DNA of 64,000 nucleotides from Primula veris (GCA_963682055.1 OY821744.1:9216835-9280834); one strand, 5' to 3'. Positions 44,405-58,800 are shown, counted from the first letter of the stretch. Notes: generated by a model from the sequence alone, not told the origin. Program-made: numbers and translations.

Positions 44405-46140
44405 CAACATATCGAACAAATTGGATTACGGTATCACATAAAGATTATTATTATATTTTAGTATCACTTGTAATTTTTATTAGCATAAAATAACTTTTTC
44501 AAACATTTTAATTTGTTTTGATACCCTCTACTCTAACTATAAAATGAGTCCAAATTCTATTTTTATCATTAACCAAAAATATTGTCTCTCTACCGTTACA
44601 GTTTTGCTCTCTCTATCATCTCTCCCTTTATAACTTTCCGGTGGCGACGGGTGACGAAAAAGGGCGGCAGAGACGGCGATCCTCGTCGCTGCCTTTCACT
44701 CTCATCTATCTATTTCGGACTGATCTCTACCCTCTCTACGATCTACATATCTCTCTCTCTATATATATATATATCTACGATCTATATCTATATACATATA
44801 TATATCGTCGAAACTGTAATCGTCGTCGTCGTCGAACAGGCGGCGGCGGAGCTTAATACTTGTCATAGGCGGCGACGATAACTATGGTTTCGAAGTCCTA
44901 GCCGATTTTAATAGGTGAATGACTTGATTTTGTAAATTTGATGATAAAAGGTTTAATATAAAACTTTACAGGTTGGTCCTTTAGTATTTTAATATTTTAA
45001 TGTTCATTAACGTGTCAGTTTTTTATTAGATTGTCAAATATATAGTATTAAATTGTCAAATATTTTGTATTACATTGTCAAAAATACTGTATTCGGTTGT
45101 CAAAAAAATTATATTATATTATCAAAAAAATTGTAGTACATTGTCTATTAGATTGTCATAAAAACTGTATTATATTTTCAAAGAATTGTATTACATTGTC
45201 ATAAAAATTGCATTAGAATATCATAAAATTTGTATTAGTTTGTCAAAAAATTATATTAGATTATCAAAAATAAATCATTAGATTACCAAAAAAATTGTAT
45301 TAAATTACCAAAAAAAAGTTATTAAATTGTCAAAATTTTGTATTAGATTGTTAAAAAAATTAAATTACATTGTCAAAAAATTTGTATTAGACTGTCACAA
45401 AAATTGTATTATGTTTTCTATTAGATTGTCAAAATTTTGTATTAGATTGTCGAGAATTTGCATTATGTTTTCGAAAAATTTGTATTAAATTGTCAAAAAA
45501 ATGTATTAGATTGTCAAAAAAATTTGTATATTTTGTATTAGATTGTCAAAATTTTCTTTTACATTGTCAAAAAAATTGTATTAGATTGTCATAAAAATTG
45601 CATCAGATTGTCAAAAACTTGTGTTAGATTGTCAAAAAAATTATTTTCTTTTTATTTTTAAATTTTATTTTATTTTTTTCCTAACTTTCTAAATTTATAA
45701 TTTTTTCTGGATTTTTTTTTTTGTTTTTTATGGATTTGTTTTTGTTTTTTTCTGGATTTCTTTTTATTTTATTTTGAGTTTTTTCCTTTTTAGTCAACGC
45801 CGGTCAACTCCGGAATCTGCCGGTCAATGCCGAAGACCAACGGTCAATGCTGCAGACCGACAATCAATTTTAGATAATTCTGGATTTTTTTTGGAAATTT
45901 TTGGATTTTTTTTTATTTTGTTCTCATTTTTTTTTCCAAATTTTATAATTTTTCTGGAATTTGTTTTTTTTTTTTATACATTTTTTTTTCTGCTTTTTTG
46001 AGTTTTTTTCTTTTTTTTTGGTTTCTGGAATGTGTTGGTTTTATATATATATATTGATAAGGGTACTAATTTGCAATAAGTATTTTGAAAGTGGTACCAA
46101 CTCTTAAATTAGTAGTTTTAAAATATATCAATCAAAAATT
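44405..46140 (+). mobile_element. Non-autonomous DNA element with internal 22-bp array
   Basis: The left part (44405-44610) is shared with the reverse complement of about 29420-29651, so this is a repeated element. It then has a CG-rich patch (GGCGACGGGTGACG, CGTCGTCGTCGTCG, about 44640-44875), a long degenerate array of AGATTGTCAAAAAAATTGTATT-type units (44985-45650) and a T-rich tract (45650-46020). The layout (shared end, CG-rich patch, short-unit array) resembles 4314-5333. There is no transposase. The right border near 46140 is a guess and no TSD was found. Confidence 0.5.
44985..45650. repeat. Degenerate array of about 22-bp TTGTCAAAAA units
   Basis: Roughly thirty units of the form TATTAGATTGTCAAAAAAATTG follow one another with length changes of a few bases. 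Units differ at many positions, so the array is old. A few copies in the opposite orientation lie at 28016-28125. Confidence 0.8.
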
Positions 46141-47351
46141 GCCTCCAATATATCATATAAAAAAAAACCAATGAGACCCATTAAAAGCTTTTAGAAACTA
46201 ATGTGACTGATTTTATTACATTGTATTAGCGTTAACGTGACTTATATGTTTTAACTAATAAAATTAAATCATATTTGTATTCATTTAAGTACTAATTATT
46301 TTTTAGGGCCAAAATGAATGCTTGATTTATTAGTCTCTCTAGAACCTCCATTGCTGACATAACGAAATAATTTCTTCTATTTTATTATAATTTTTCAGTT
46401 GGCAAAATCTATGAATTAGTACGGGTACAACTAAGATTAAACATTAATTTTTTGTCTTCTTTTGAAAGGGGATGGAAGCCCCTTTTCAGTATTTTGGAGA
46501 CTCAAAATCGATAAAAAAAAAATTGATACTAAATACCAACATTTCTTTAATTATTAAAATATAAAAAAAATATTTGAATTGATAATTTATAATTTTTTCC
46601 ACCATGTTTTAAGTAAATAATTCGCCACAAACGCACCTGATAAAAAATAAATTACTGAATCAATCGAATAGACAAAATTGAGAATAAATATACTCAATTA
46701 AAATATTAATTTAAAATTTTCAAATTTAGTTGTCCAAATTATCATAAAAAAATTTATGAGTCATAGACTCATATGAATAAATCGGATCCATTTTTAGTGC
46801 CTATATTTTTTAGGTTAGTCTATTCTAGTTTTTTTGGCACCATTCAATCAAAATCAATTTTATATTACTCCTATGTAGGATTGACTACATACACTCATCG
46901 ATCACATGGATAGTTAAAAAAAAAAATCTCAATGCGATTACAGTACGTTATTTTATATTTTATAGTAACGCTACGTAAATTCGGTAAATGAGTGTCACAC
47001 ACTAAAAACACAACATCTATTAATGAATCTAAAATTAATAAAACTAAAATATTTTATTGGTTAACACACCCAAAATTATAGTGCACTGTGTATCGTATGA
47101 AGGAAAAAAATAAAAATCAAATTTATCAACTGTACCGAAAAAGCATCGGATGCATTTCAAATACGTTACGTAAAAAATCAAAATTAAATTTATCAATCGT
47201 ACCGAAAAAGTATCGGATATGTAATCGTGTCAACTTTTTTTTACTTACCTTTTCTCATAGTTTTTGTTGTTCATTAAATTTAATTGTTTTTGATTAAATT
47301 AAGCATAAAAAAAATTGAGGTAGCCTAACTTAAACAATGAGCCCCTATAAT
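46141..47351. other. Intergenic, nothing recognised
   Basis: Very AT-rich. A phrase AAAAATCAAA(T)TTAAATTTATCAA..GTACCGAAAAAG(C/T)ATCGGAT is imperfectly repeated at about 47108 and 47175. No coding exons. Confidence 0.4.
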
Positions 47352-48214
47352 TTTGCACAAGTGTCTGTGAGGATTAACAACAGGTTAATTCACATGTACG
47401 ATAGGTAGGGTTGTAAATGAGACGAGATGAACCGAAAAATTTATTGTTCGTGTTCATGTTCGTTTCGTGAACTGTTAATGAGTCGAACGTGATTAATAAA
47501 TGCTCGTTTAAGCTCGTTTAAACTCGTTAAAATAAAAATAAAATTCAATATGCAAACATGTATTTTTTATCAACTTGTACCAATCGACCGCTTTTCGAGC
47601 CGAACCAATCAAGTCGGTACCAAAAGTTTGGTATACCGACATTACGATACGATACAACCGAACCGATCTTTGAAAATCGATTCGGTTTCAGTATTCATTT
47701 GGTAAGTTCGATATGGTACCGATTCAAATCGAAATATTAAAATATACTATATAGACAAATAAAATAAAATACTTATATACACTTAATTATTAACGTTGTT
47801 ATAATATACTTATATTACCTTCTCTAAGTGAATAATTATAATATTTTTATTTATTTATTAATTTTACTATAAATGTCTAATAGTGTTTACTTTTTTATAC
47901 TAAGAAACAAAAAAGATAACAATAATATAAATATATATATATATATATATATATTTAATCTACTATTTTTAAAATTTTATATTATATTTTTTTTTCAAAA
48001 CGCGCCATTTTTATATCACTTGTAAACTCTAAAGTTTGGTATAAAACTGAAACCGAACCAAAACAACCGAATAGTTTGGCATACCGAAAGTTCGGTATAC
48101 CAAATTTCTTGGTTCGGTAATGGTATAAAAATTCTCAAAACAAACTAGTTTGATACGGTATCGGTATCTAGTCAAAAAATTCGGTACCGAACCGATGTCA
48201 CCCCTATATATATA

Positions 48215-48305
48215 CTCCATCCGTCCCATATCTGTTGTCCACTTTATTGAATATATGTGAGGTATATTATAATGAAAGTGGACATGTGTTTTGGGACGGA
48301 GAGAG
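48215..48305. mobile_element. Stowaway MITE, 91 bp
   Basis: Starts CTCCATCCGTCCC and ends GGGACGGAGAGAG with TA at 48213-48214 and 48306-48307. The matching insertion is at 40261-40351, so it predates the duplication. Confidence 0.88.
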
Positions 48306-48449
48306 TATATAGGAGTTTATATGAAACTTGTATGTTTTTTTGACGGTACATTCATTTAACACGTAACACAGTTAAAAAAATTAAACAAAAATAATAATTA
48401 TAATAGTGACGAGTGCAAACAAAATTTACAAAATAATTATATATATATA

Positions 48450-48743
48450 TCATTCTATTATAATAAGCCAACTCAAGTCAAATGAGGCTGCCCAATTTAG
48501 CCATTTTTTTTCAAAAATACATCTACACCTTTATATTAATTACAATAATATTATAGTTCCATAAAAATATAAAAAGTAAAAACTAATAAAACTATTTATC
48601 ACTCTTTAACAACCAAACATTCTTTTAAATTTTAAACTATATTATTTTTTGGATTATCCACATTTATATCATAACTATACATATTTTCTATATTTTTATT
48701 GCATTACGCACCGCACACGCAACGCGTGGTGCACGATTACTAG
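48450..48743 (+). mobile_element. Non-autonomous Helitron, borders confirmed by an empty site
   Basis: Runs from TCATTCTATTATAATAAG after A to a hairpin (CCGCACACGCAACGCGTGGTGC) and CTAG before T, exactly the A|T insertion rule of Helitrons. The duplicated partner near 40485-40530 has only an AT-type repeat at this place, showing that the 294 bp were added afterwards. It is the same family as 19184-19482 and 19554-19840. Confidence 0.85.
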
Positions 48744-48927
48744 TATATATATAAACGAACACGAGGATAAACGAAATGAACAAAATCGTGTTCATGTTCA
48801 ATTCATTTATAAGACGAACATTGTATTCTAATTCATTATCAGTTCATTTATATATGAACGAACATGAACCGAACATTAACCGATACGAACACGAACAACT
48901 CGTCTCTTTTACAGCCCTAACGATACG

Positions 48928-49847
48928 TGAACTGAAGTATCGGAGTCGGGAACTAAGGTTTGTTTTACGGAGTTCTTGTTCTCTGAAAAGCATAATGACA
49001 CGTGAAAAATAAAATAAAAAATATAAAAGGTATTAGACTTGACAAATGAGTAAATTCTGAAGTACTTGTTGCATCTCATATAAGATTATATATATTGAAA
49101 ATTTAATTGTAGGATCATATCTATATGAAGTCAGAGGACAACGAGGTGATTTCATGGCTCTCTAATGACACGGCAGATCGACGTGGACAATAACAAAATC
49201 AAGGTAACGAGGCAACAAAGATGAACGAGAGAGGTGGACTTGAGACTAACGACGACGACCCAATCATATGACTTGCACTGGTTTTAATGTGCGTGATTGG
49301 ACGAGGTAGACAAATAGGAATTGAATCACAGTAATTAGAGATTAAAATAAAGAATTTGTAGTATTTTAGTATAGTAATGCGTTTAGAATTGAGAAACTTC
49401 TGATCACTCTGCTAAATGTCGATTTTTTTTTATAAATAAACTCATTACTACTACTATATATATGGTGTAATTTTGATTTGATCTATGCCTAACGTGAACG
49501 GGTCGTAGGTAATAACTGACCAGAGTATGTTTAAAAGGGATGAGGCTTATTCATAAAACAAAGAAAAGACAAAATTTTGCAACTACCTAATATAATGCTA
49601 CCCATTGTACTGTACTTGGAAAAATAAATGAGCCAAAATTTTGCAACATGGTCAAATTTAGCAGCTGCATGATCATAATCATTACTTAATTACAACCCCC
49701 AAAAAAAGTGAAAGCTCCTTCGGAGAACAAAATCCACATGACAAAATTTGATCATTGATCAACTGTGGAATATATCAATGGCAGGAGTTGCACCATCAAA
49801 AGATATTAAAAAACACCACGGCAAGCAAAATAGCAAAAAAAGAGTTG
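48928..49847. other. Downstream region of DGS1
   Basis: No coding sequence. The part nearest 49847 should contain the DGS1 3'UTR; its end is not marked by an obvious signal. Confidence 0.4.
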
Positions 49848-52800
49848 CTAATTCTTTGACGAAGGAAGCAAGCAACCATACATCCTTTCCATGCGTGATG
49901 TGATTATAAGCTTGTAAGATGTTTGAAGCCCGGGTTTTGCCAAATCAATAATATCCTGTCTCAAACTGTGTAAAGGTAAAACTTTATCAGCTACTTATTA
50001 CAAAAAACACACACTAAGAAAAGACGTGCATTAAAGATTGAAGGTAGTTAAATAACGTAAATTGAGGGGAAAGAGAGAGCGTAGTATACCTTAGCCATTC
50101 ACCAGTTTCCTTGGCATGTCTCTCAACAGCACGAAATAGGCGATCAAGACTATACAAAACCAAGCCAAACATGCATTCACCCTCCTGTTCCTGCAAAAGA
50201 GGCAATTTGGGGATACATCTCACTTGTCCCAGAATTTTTTTAACAATTTGGCACACTAATAAAGAAAAGAATACACAACTACTGAAATAGTCAAAATATC
50301 TGAAGCAAAACTCTAACAAACTTTTTCACAGAAAACATACAAATGGCATGAATTTTAACTACGAGTGCAATGGTCAGCGCTCACTTCAAACTTATGATCA
50401 TTTCAATGGCTATTCAATTTTTAAAGGACCACATGTGGAAGCTTGTATTGGAAATGCTTGTTAAGTACATAATGAGATGTTCACTAACATTTAAGAAAAA
50501 ACATACAAGAGAAAAATAATAATCTTTCTCCATCTCTCTTTCTTCTCATTTTAAAGAACTCGTCATCTTCTCATTTTTCCTTTTCTTATTTTACGTCTCC
50601 AATAAAGAAAATACAAGACAATCCAACAAAACAAATTAGCTAATTTTCAAAGTATAAACAACTACAATATAGGTTTCCACTTACCAGTCCTTTATCCACG
50701 CAAATTTGAAACTGCATAATCCTTTTCTCCACCTCCACAAGTAGAAGTCTTCTTTGGAGCCTCGCAATCCTTCCTCTACCTTCTGCTCTAGTGTCCTGAA
50801 TTAAGACGAGGATAAAATCGTTAGTATGGTTAGTACCAAAATCTTAAACAACGAATGGTATCAGCCAGTTGACGAAATTATTTTAGCATGGCAAAATGTG
50901 CTCTTTAATTTTGTTTTGAACTTGCACTGTATATAAAGTGTAAATATATTGAGAAGAGTCTGATAACAAAGACATACTATAACATGTGATCACATGTCCT
51001 CATAAGTGGTGAAAGATCAGTATTAAGAAAATCTCATGTGAAGCATCTTGCCGAGTAAATAAACTAAGTTTATGAATTCTAAATAATAAGATATATTTGA
51101 GTTACCATCAGATCAGAAAGACTTCAAACAAAAACAATTAAGCTCTATAAAGAAATACTACTGATTCCAAATAGATAGCGATAGTTGAGTTTGAATAAAA
51201 CAATTTTAAATTCTGTTTATTTTTCAAGAGCTAATGCAGCATATGGAAGGAACTGCCACAAGAGGGGAACCCTTTAAGCCTGTTACGAGAAATCATCATC
51301 TACAGAACTAGCATACTCTAAAAACTAAAACAGATGAGCTCTATCTAGAGAATGAAACCTTTCTATTGTAAATTTTCAAACAGCAACGAGCAAACAAATA
51401 ATTATTTCAAAGGTTATCCAAAAATTTGAAAACCCACTTATGAACTGTAACCACCAGCAGTTCGAAAAGTTTATTTGAGACCAAGTTAACAGCATTTTAA
51501 AAAGAGACGACAACACAATAAAGTAATTACCTTTTTGAACCAAGCACGTATTAAGACAAGCAAAAGGACCGAGAGGAAGAAAGCTGGTAAAGCAGCTAAG
51601 ATAGCAAAGTTGATCTCATTAGCCCTAAGAATCTGATCCAGTTCAAGCATTGCCCTGAGATAAAAACCCAAACTTAGACCACAAAACAACTGAAATGTCT
51701 AATAGAGATAATTGCAAAGGAGGGGACAACTAGTTTCACTCACGTCTCGATATCCAGTTTAAGCTTCTGAATCTGCAGTTGACCCAAAACATGTCATAAA
51801 TCATAAGCTGAAGGCCCAATGATTACCTACAACCTAACTTTTTAACTGGTATTTTTTTTGGGTTAAGTAATTTTTACCTGGATCAGTAATGCACGAACGA
51901 TTTCACCTCCAACAAGATTCTGAATAGGATGCATAACTTCTTTCTCATACCTATATTGACAAAATCAAACAAAAATGAATTTCGTTGAATGAGTGGATAG
52001 CAAACATAAGCAGAGGACCAGTTACTTTTAAGGGAAAAGGAGTAAAACCTAGCCATAACTATTTCCATCATTTCCTGGTCCGATGAGTTCTCAGGCAATT
52101 TTTGTCCCTTTGTCTGCTCACTGAAAGTCAACAACATTCTGAAATCCAAGAAAAAACGTTCAATAGTTATTTTAAGTACTAAATCAAAGATAAATCAAAT
52201 GCAATGTCAGGAGAGTTTCCATAAAGGACAGTTGATAAGAGATTCAATTTTATAACTCCGATCTGCACTATTCATTTATTCACCATGGCCATTTTTTAAA
52301 CACATCTTACCTTGTAAATTGGGAAGAAGCGTCACATATAAAGCCTACCTTGCATAGTAACTTTAGTTTCCATTCATACAAATTTAAGATCTCAACGCCA
52401 AACAAACTCAGGATAAGTCCATCACTCATTTTAAAGTATATAACTTTTTACTTTTAGCAGCCTAGTTTCGAGCAGCTAGTGAAGGCATACCTAATTCTCT
52501 ACACTTGTAGATATCCATTACTTTACTTTCCCACTGCCTCTTTTCGATAAACCAGGTTGCAAAACTTGCAAATCCAAGATTGAGTTTAGATGCTAAAGTG
52601 ATGTATGTTAAGAAAAATATCACTGGATGGAGACTAAGAGAAATTGCCCCTAATAAGAAGATGATGTTAAATTGCAAAGTATATATCCCTTTCAATCTAA
52701 GTTGCAAAGTATATTTGTATATATAGCTTTACATATATACAGATATATTAAACTATATTCTGCAAATTACTTCCGTGTGCATCGACAAAACTAAGTTATT

Positions 52801-55800
52801 ATCATTTACAAACTCCTTGGAAGACAAACACAACAAAAACGGTATTAAAAAAGAAATATCTACAAGAACTGAGAACTTATAAACAATCTCAGAATAAGGC
52901 CCGAATGGAATTGAATAAATAATTATGAGTATCAGAATAAAAGAAATTAAAGGAAAACATTCAAGAAACGATTTGGTAGCACAAAGCATATCATGGGCTA
53001 TAGCTAAATAACTGAAAAAATTGGCTAAGATTGTAGGCATTTATCAATAGCCAATCTGACGAAGTCTTTCAGCAGATACATATTTGACATAATATGGTTC
53101 ACTAACCTGTGTAGAGAGTCACTAGTTAGCTGAACTTCTTCGAGCTCCATTACACCTTTGTGCCTCTTTCTGAATGTCTCAAATAGTTCATCTCGAATAG
53201 CCAGAAGCTGATAAGAACCAATTATTTTAGAAATGTAAGTCAACAGCTAATAAACTAGTCAAATTTATAAATAAATAAAAAAGTATACATAATTTAAAGA
53301 CGCCTAAGAGCATATATTGATTCAGCGGCTTTAAATACAAATAAGCTTAGTTGCACGAAACTAGTACGCGGGCGGGAGCGGGAGCGGACGACTATAAAAG
53401 TGTAGGAGCACCATCCGGAGCGTCTTAGAGAGTTTATTATTATTTATATATTTTTTAATATTTTAGATGTCGTGAAATAGATGCAAAAACATTATTATAC
53501 CATTAAGAATTAAAAAGCATAATTTTATTATTAAATAAAATAACTCAAATATATTTTAGATGTCGTAATATATATACATTGATATTGTGCTACATATCTA
53601 TTAAACACTATATATTAATAAACAAATCTTAAATATATAATGGCCCACAGCCCACTAGGGCTTCTCTTTTACTTTAAGTGTAACACAAAAACACACTTTC
53701 TCTCTCTCTCTTCAACCACCCGCATCTCCGCTATCAATGGCTTATCAAATAAAAATTTATTCAATCTTCTAAGTATAAATCTTCCTAAATATGTTTTCCT
53801 CCACTAAAAATCCCTTTTTTTTTCTCCAGTACGTGTTCCCGACTTTCGGTATGCGTTTCCGGCGTCCGGAGCGCCGATCCGCGTTTCCGACGCCGGAGCG
53901 GCAGGGGGTGGGACGTTTCCTGCAACTAAGCAAATAAGGTTAGCTAATTGTGTAGCATCTATCTCACTACTCAGGGAACATGAACTCGAGATCCATAAGT
54001 TAGCAGGACTAAATACTTGACCAATTTTACCAGGGCAACAAACATGATCAAATCATGACTACATTTTTTTTAAGAAAAATTCTCAATCAGGTGGTAAAGG
54101 AAACTAGCAGATGTGGTTCTCATCTCATCTTAAGCTACGAGCATATTATGCAAGACAGAAATTCAAATTTTTAAAGAGTCATGAAGATTGGGTCTACTTT
54201 CCTGAAAAGAAAGAGTTCATATTGATGCTAATATTGCTGCGATGCAAGATTTTTTTCCCTCATGTTATCATCTAGTACCTAGTATTATTTTTTTTTCTTT
54301 GTAAAAAGTTAGCTGTTTAGATTCAATGTGTAACTGTACTGAATAAGGTGGATTCAGCCAAACAAGAAACTCTATACTAAAGGTGGGGAAAAATTTATTA
54401 AACTTAACTAGTCTAAGTTCTAATTCTCTTATACAGAGATTTCAACCTCAATTAATAAAAAATCCAACCACCACGGTAGATTTAAGGGAATTCTTAGGGA
54501 CAATGCATTTGCTGCATTTTGTAATCTATGAAAACAAAATTTTCAAATTCCTTTATCTTTTAAATTCAAATTCAAATTCAATTGTTAGGTTTAATATTTA
54601 AAAAATGAATCTTGGATTAGAACTTGGGGTGGAAACATGCCAAGGTTCACTCACTTTCAAATATTAAACCTAAGAAAAAAAATTAAAAACAAAATTGAAT
54701 ATAAAAGTTTATCTTTATAGATTACAAAGAGGCAGCTAATTTACAAAAAAACAAACACGTCTATTCCTCAAGTCCTTACATAGTCCACCATGGTAGTTGA
54801 TTTATAAAAACAGAAATTATGACATAAAAATAAGAGACTTAAAGAAATCATACTGGTTGTTCAACATGGTCATTCCAAAAGTAAACGATGGAATCCTTTG
54901 CTTCTTTAATCCAATTTTCGATGTCATTACTTCCCATTAATCTGCTATGTTTTACAAGCCACAGTGAACATATCGACAAACCAATAGCTCCCCCAGTATA
55001 GTGTAGCCAGTATTGAGTCACTTTTCTTGGCTTCTGGTGTTTAGAAACCTAGATATGACAGATTATCTGGTTAATTATCTAAAAGAAAATTCAGTATGGA
55101 GAATTATTCACTCAGGTGTACATCCAAACGAGAATCATGGTTAGATATGGGGATGCAATCTTTGATGTTTGCCTAACAACTTCAAAATACACATTCCTTT
55201 CTACAATTGACCCAATGATAGATTTAATCAATAATATATACTTACTTAAATGATTTTTCAAGTGGGAAGAGATGAATAAAGTCATTCTCTTATTCTAGTC
55301 AATTAAGCAACAAAAGACTATACTGATGTCTGTTAGTCCAGTTTAGTTTCCTCAACCATCACACTAAAACTGTACTCCATACAAGAAAGCATCTGCAAAG
55401 AAGATATTCACTTTGCAAATGGTAATACTATTTAAAAAGTTGAAATTTTCTGTAGCACAACAATAAACCACAGATTTAAAGAGGACCGGAAATGGAGGGA
55501 CGTTAACAAGAAAACAGCGACAGCGATAAACCAATATAACTACATCTTAGAGGAAAATTGGAGCTTCAAAAATTATGATTATCAAGTACATGGACACAGC
55601 AAAGCAAAAGTTCAAAAATATAAGAAAACTATACTCATAAAAAACTTTGCTTGAGTGTGCAAAGAGGTGCTGCACTGCTGCTTGCGGTACCCAATTTTGA
55701 TTTATTATATTTGTGCTTATCTAGACCAACATTGTTTTCAAAGATTAGCAGCTTCCTGTTATACAAGCAAACTCCAAACAACTACGACAAAGATTAAGCT

Positions 55801-58800
55801 TCAGGAAGAACTAAATTGTCTTACAAGATCACTCAAGTAAGAATCAAGCTTGTGTAGATTTTGATATATTGAGTTAACGGCATCTCTGGTCTCACAGTCT
55901 GTCCATTGAGATCCTTCCTGGTTCACTTCTGGAAGCTTCTCAAACATTAGAGGTAATATATTGTTTTCCGCAATAGAAGAATCACCCTGTATCACATTTT
56001 AAATCAGAATGTAAGATAATATTATAAAAATAATTTGCATTGATGAATTTAGAGGCATAAATAATTAGATTATTATGAGAGATGCACACAGGAATAGGAT
56101 AATATGCTAATTAACCTATATATCAAATTTAATCAAATCACATGAAATCAAACCAAACGAAGAGACTAATGCTATAATATCTTCGAGAGTTCAAAAAGGT
56201 GAAGATGAAAGAAAGACAGATATAATTGGTCATCTTGAAACTATAATTTCTTCTTCACCAAAAACTTTAACACCGAACTTTTCAACTTAAAAAAAAAAGG
56301 CTAAATCAAATAAAACCTGATAATGGAGCTTCAACACTATACCCGAGAAATGAGTTTCTAATCAGTGTGAAGAAACAAATGGAATGGAAAACTACAAAAT
56401 CCAAAACACCCAATGCATCAAATTGATATAATGAAGTGGATCAATAATTGACCCTGTCTATAGATGAAGACAATGATGTGAGCACGGAAAAACAAGAAAC
56501 AGATATCAACAGCCGGAGGCAGCAGGACTAGGCTTAGGAATTTTCACTATTTCCGAAAGAACAATTAAAACAAGCTAAGAACACAAGATCAAATGGTAGT
56601 CAAATAAGTTTTGGTGATACGGTGGGCAAATAAACATAAAAGACGGGGATGGCTCTAATAACCTGTAAAATAATCTATAATGGTAAAAAAAAAAAAACTC
56701 ATTCCTGAAGTAGGATGATATTATTTAAAACCTATTCAAAACGAAAAAAAGATCAAATCAAACCAAATTATAGATAATAATAATAACAATACAACTTCAA
56801 CCAACATCTTAACGCCGGAAGGGAGAAAAAATTGTAGAAGATAGCGAACGATGATTGGGAATACAACCAAGATTTTTAGACTGTCGGAAAAAGATAAATT
56901 GAAGAATACCGATCACTCATGAGCGAAAGAGAGAAGTGATAATTTTTTCCTCCTAAAGAATTAAAATAAAATTAAGACAAATGACAAAACATGACAAAAG
57001 ACTGAAGTCCCTACATCAGGATGGCATACGTAAACAAGCTTTTGGTTATAACATTATTTTCATGTGTTACGTGTTGCATAACAAATAAATATACAGAGTA
57101 CAGTAAAATTTAAAAAAAGACAATACAAAAGCAAGTTGTTGTACATCAAAAGAAGTCTGATAAAAAAGTTGGTTCTATGTAAATATTTAAAATTTAACCT
57201 GAATTGTTGCATGAAGTTGGCCAATAGAGGCCTCCAGTTTTCCAAAGAAGCTATCAACAGTTACTAATAACGAGGGCAATGACTTCTCAGGATCTTTGAC
57301 CAAATCCTCCCCAAACTTATCAACTTCTATATAAACCTTAAAAAAACACCACAATCGTAGTTATTCATTTGAAAGATATAATTCATATAAAAAATCATGC
57401 ACAAACACATTTAAAGTAACTTAGAACAAACCTGTGCCAAAAATGAAGCAAGCAAATATCGTAAACTAGTTAAAACGGTTATTCTCTCAGATATATATGC
57501 AGATGCAGAACTGCAAAGATGTTGTATACCAGAACCTTCCGCAATACATTGTCGAATCAACTGTATAGTCCCATCGGCAAACGCCTTTGGCCCTCTCTCA
57601 AAAAGCATGAAGCAAGCTTTTCGGACATTAGATCCCTAAAATTGATTTTACAAGGAAGACCAACAGTCAAAGAGTGCATTATGTAAGCAAAAACATTGAA
57701 GTATTTGGGCTTCTCACTAACCTCTGCTCTTGATTGCCAAAACTGTAAGTTTTTCTGGATATTATGCAAATTCAACAAAATATTCTCCAGCAAATCTTCC
57801 AAAACATCAAAAACCCTAGATGCATCGGACGTCTCTCTGTGTATATGGAGCAGTTAAGTCATTACCATAGAATGACGAGTTATAGTTTCTACAATACAGA
57901 ACATCAGAGACAGCATAAAACTAAAGAGCAAATAATGCCCATTTATGTACAAGATACTAAAAAAAGAGCTATGAGTTCATAACGAACTGAACAGAATCAC
58001 ACGTCATCAGTCTGATTGAATTGGATGCCATATAAAATTAAATGAAAGAAATATATAAAAGATCCTTTCTACAGGTGCAGTGACTTCTTCATAGGAGGCC
58101 ACATATTTTTCATTTTCTCGTCAACTGCATGAACTAGCTTATTTGTTTTATACAAAAAGTTGTGCCATTTCTAGATTGCACATAAAACTGGGAAGACTCG
58201 ATCTGTAAAAGAAAATACATAAAAAAAAATGGTCAGCTTAACCAAGATAGCTAACTTGGAATTTACTCAGGACACATTAGCAGCGCTTGCTTCCCTATCA
58301 GTGATCACTCTCAAAGTCCCAACCATGATTTTTGTCATTTTAGTACACTAAGCGTACAAAATCGTCCAGTGACGTACATTATCTCAAATACTGTGATATA
58401 GAGCATCTAAATCCTTATAAGTTCAAAATGACTATATCAATAGAAATAAGTTAAAAGTCAATAAGGAGCATTTTAATCCAAATCAAGCAGATAACAAAAG
58501 AGGCAAGGGACTAAATAGCAAATCACCCAAACTTGGAGAACGAAAAAGGAAGAGGGAGAGAGGTCCGGTTCTGTCCTGACCTGGCACAAGTCGTGTGCTA
58601 GTAAAGGTTTGTGATTTTATCGACAAATTAGTATATAGTAACTTATCTATGAAATAAGTTATAAGTCACTATATAGTAAAAAAACAATGCTAAGATTGTG
58701 TCAAACACTTATTGTTAGTACTAACAATAAGGAGCAATTATCAACCAAATCAAGCGGATAATGAAAGAATCAAGGGAGTAAATAGCAAAATACCCAAACT

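Larger units (their letters stand above)
47406..48919. mobile_element. hAT element carrying a nested Stowaway and Helitron
   Basis: Starts TAGGGTTGTAAATGAGACGAG and ends CTCGTCTCTTTTACAGCCCTA, with 8-bp flanks ACGATAGG (47398-47405) and ACGATACG (48920-48927) that differ by one base. Both ends and TSD length point to hAT. The middle contains an element rich in TTTGGTATACCG/CGGTATCGG, the Stowaway at 48215-48305 and the Helitron at 48450-48743. No transposase frame is present. A partner copy lies at 39309-40720. Confidence 0.82.

Noticed and set aside
44582..44881. Frames in the CG-rich patch of the 44.4-46.1 kb element
   Set aside because: Low complexity, run through AT repeats, and lie inside a repeated non-autonomous element.
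44985..45650. Regular short repeats resembling a CRISPR array
   Set aside because: Units are contiguous and degenerate with no unique spacers, in a plant genome, inside a transposable element.
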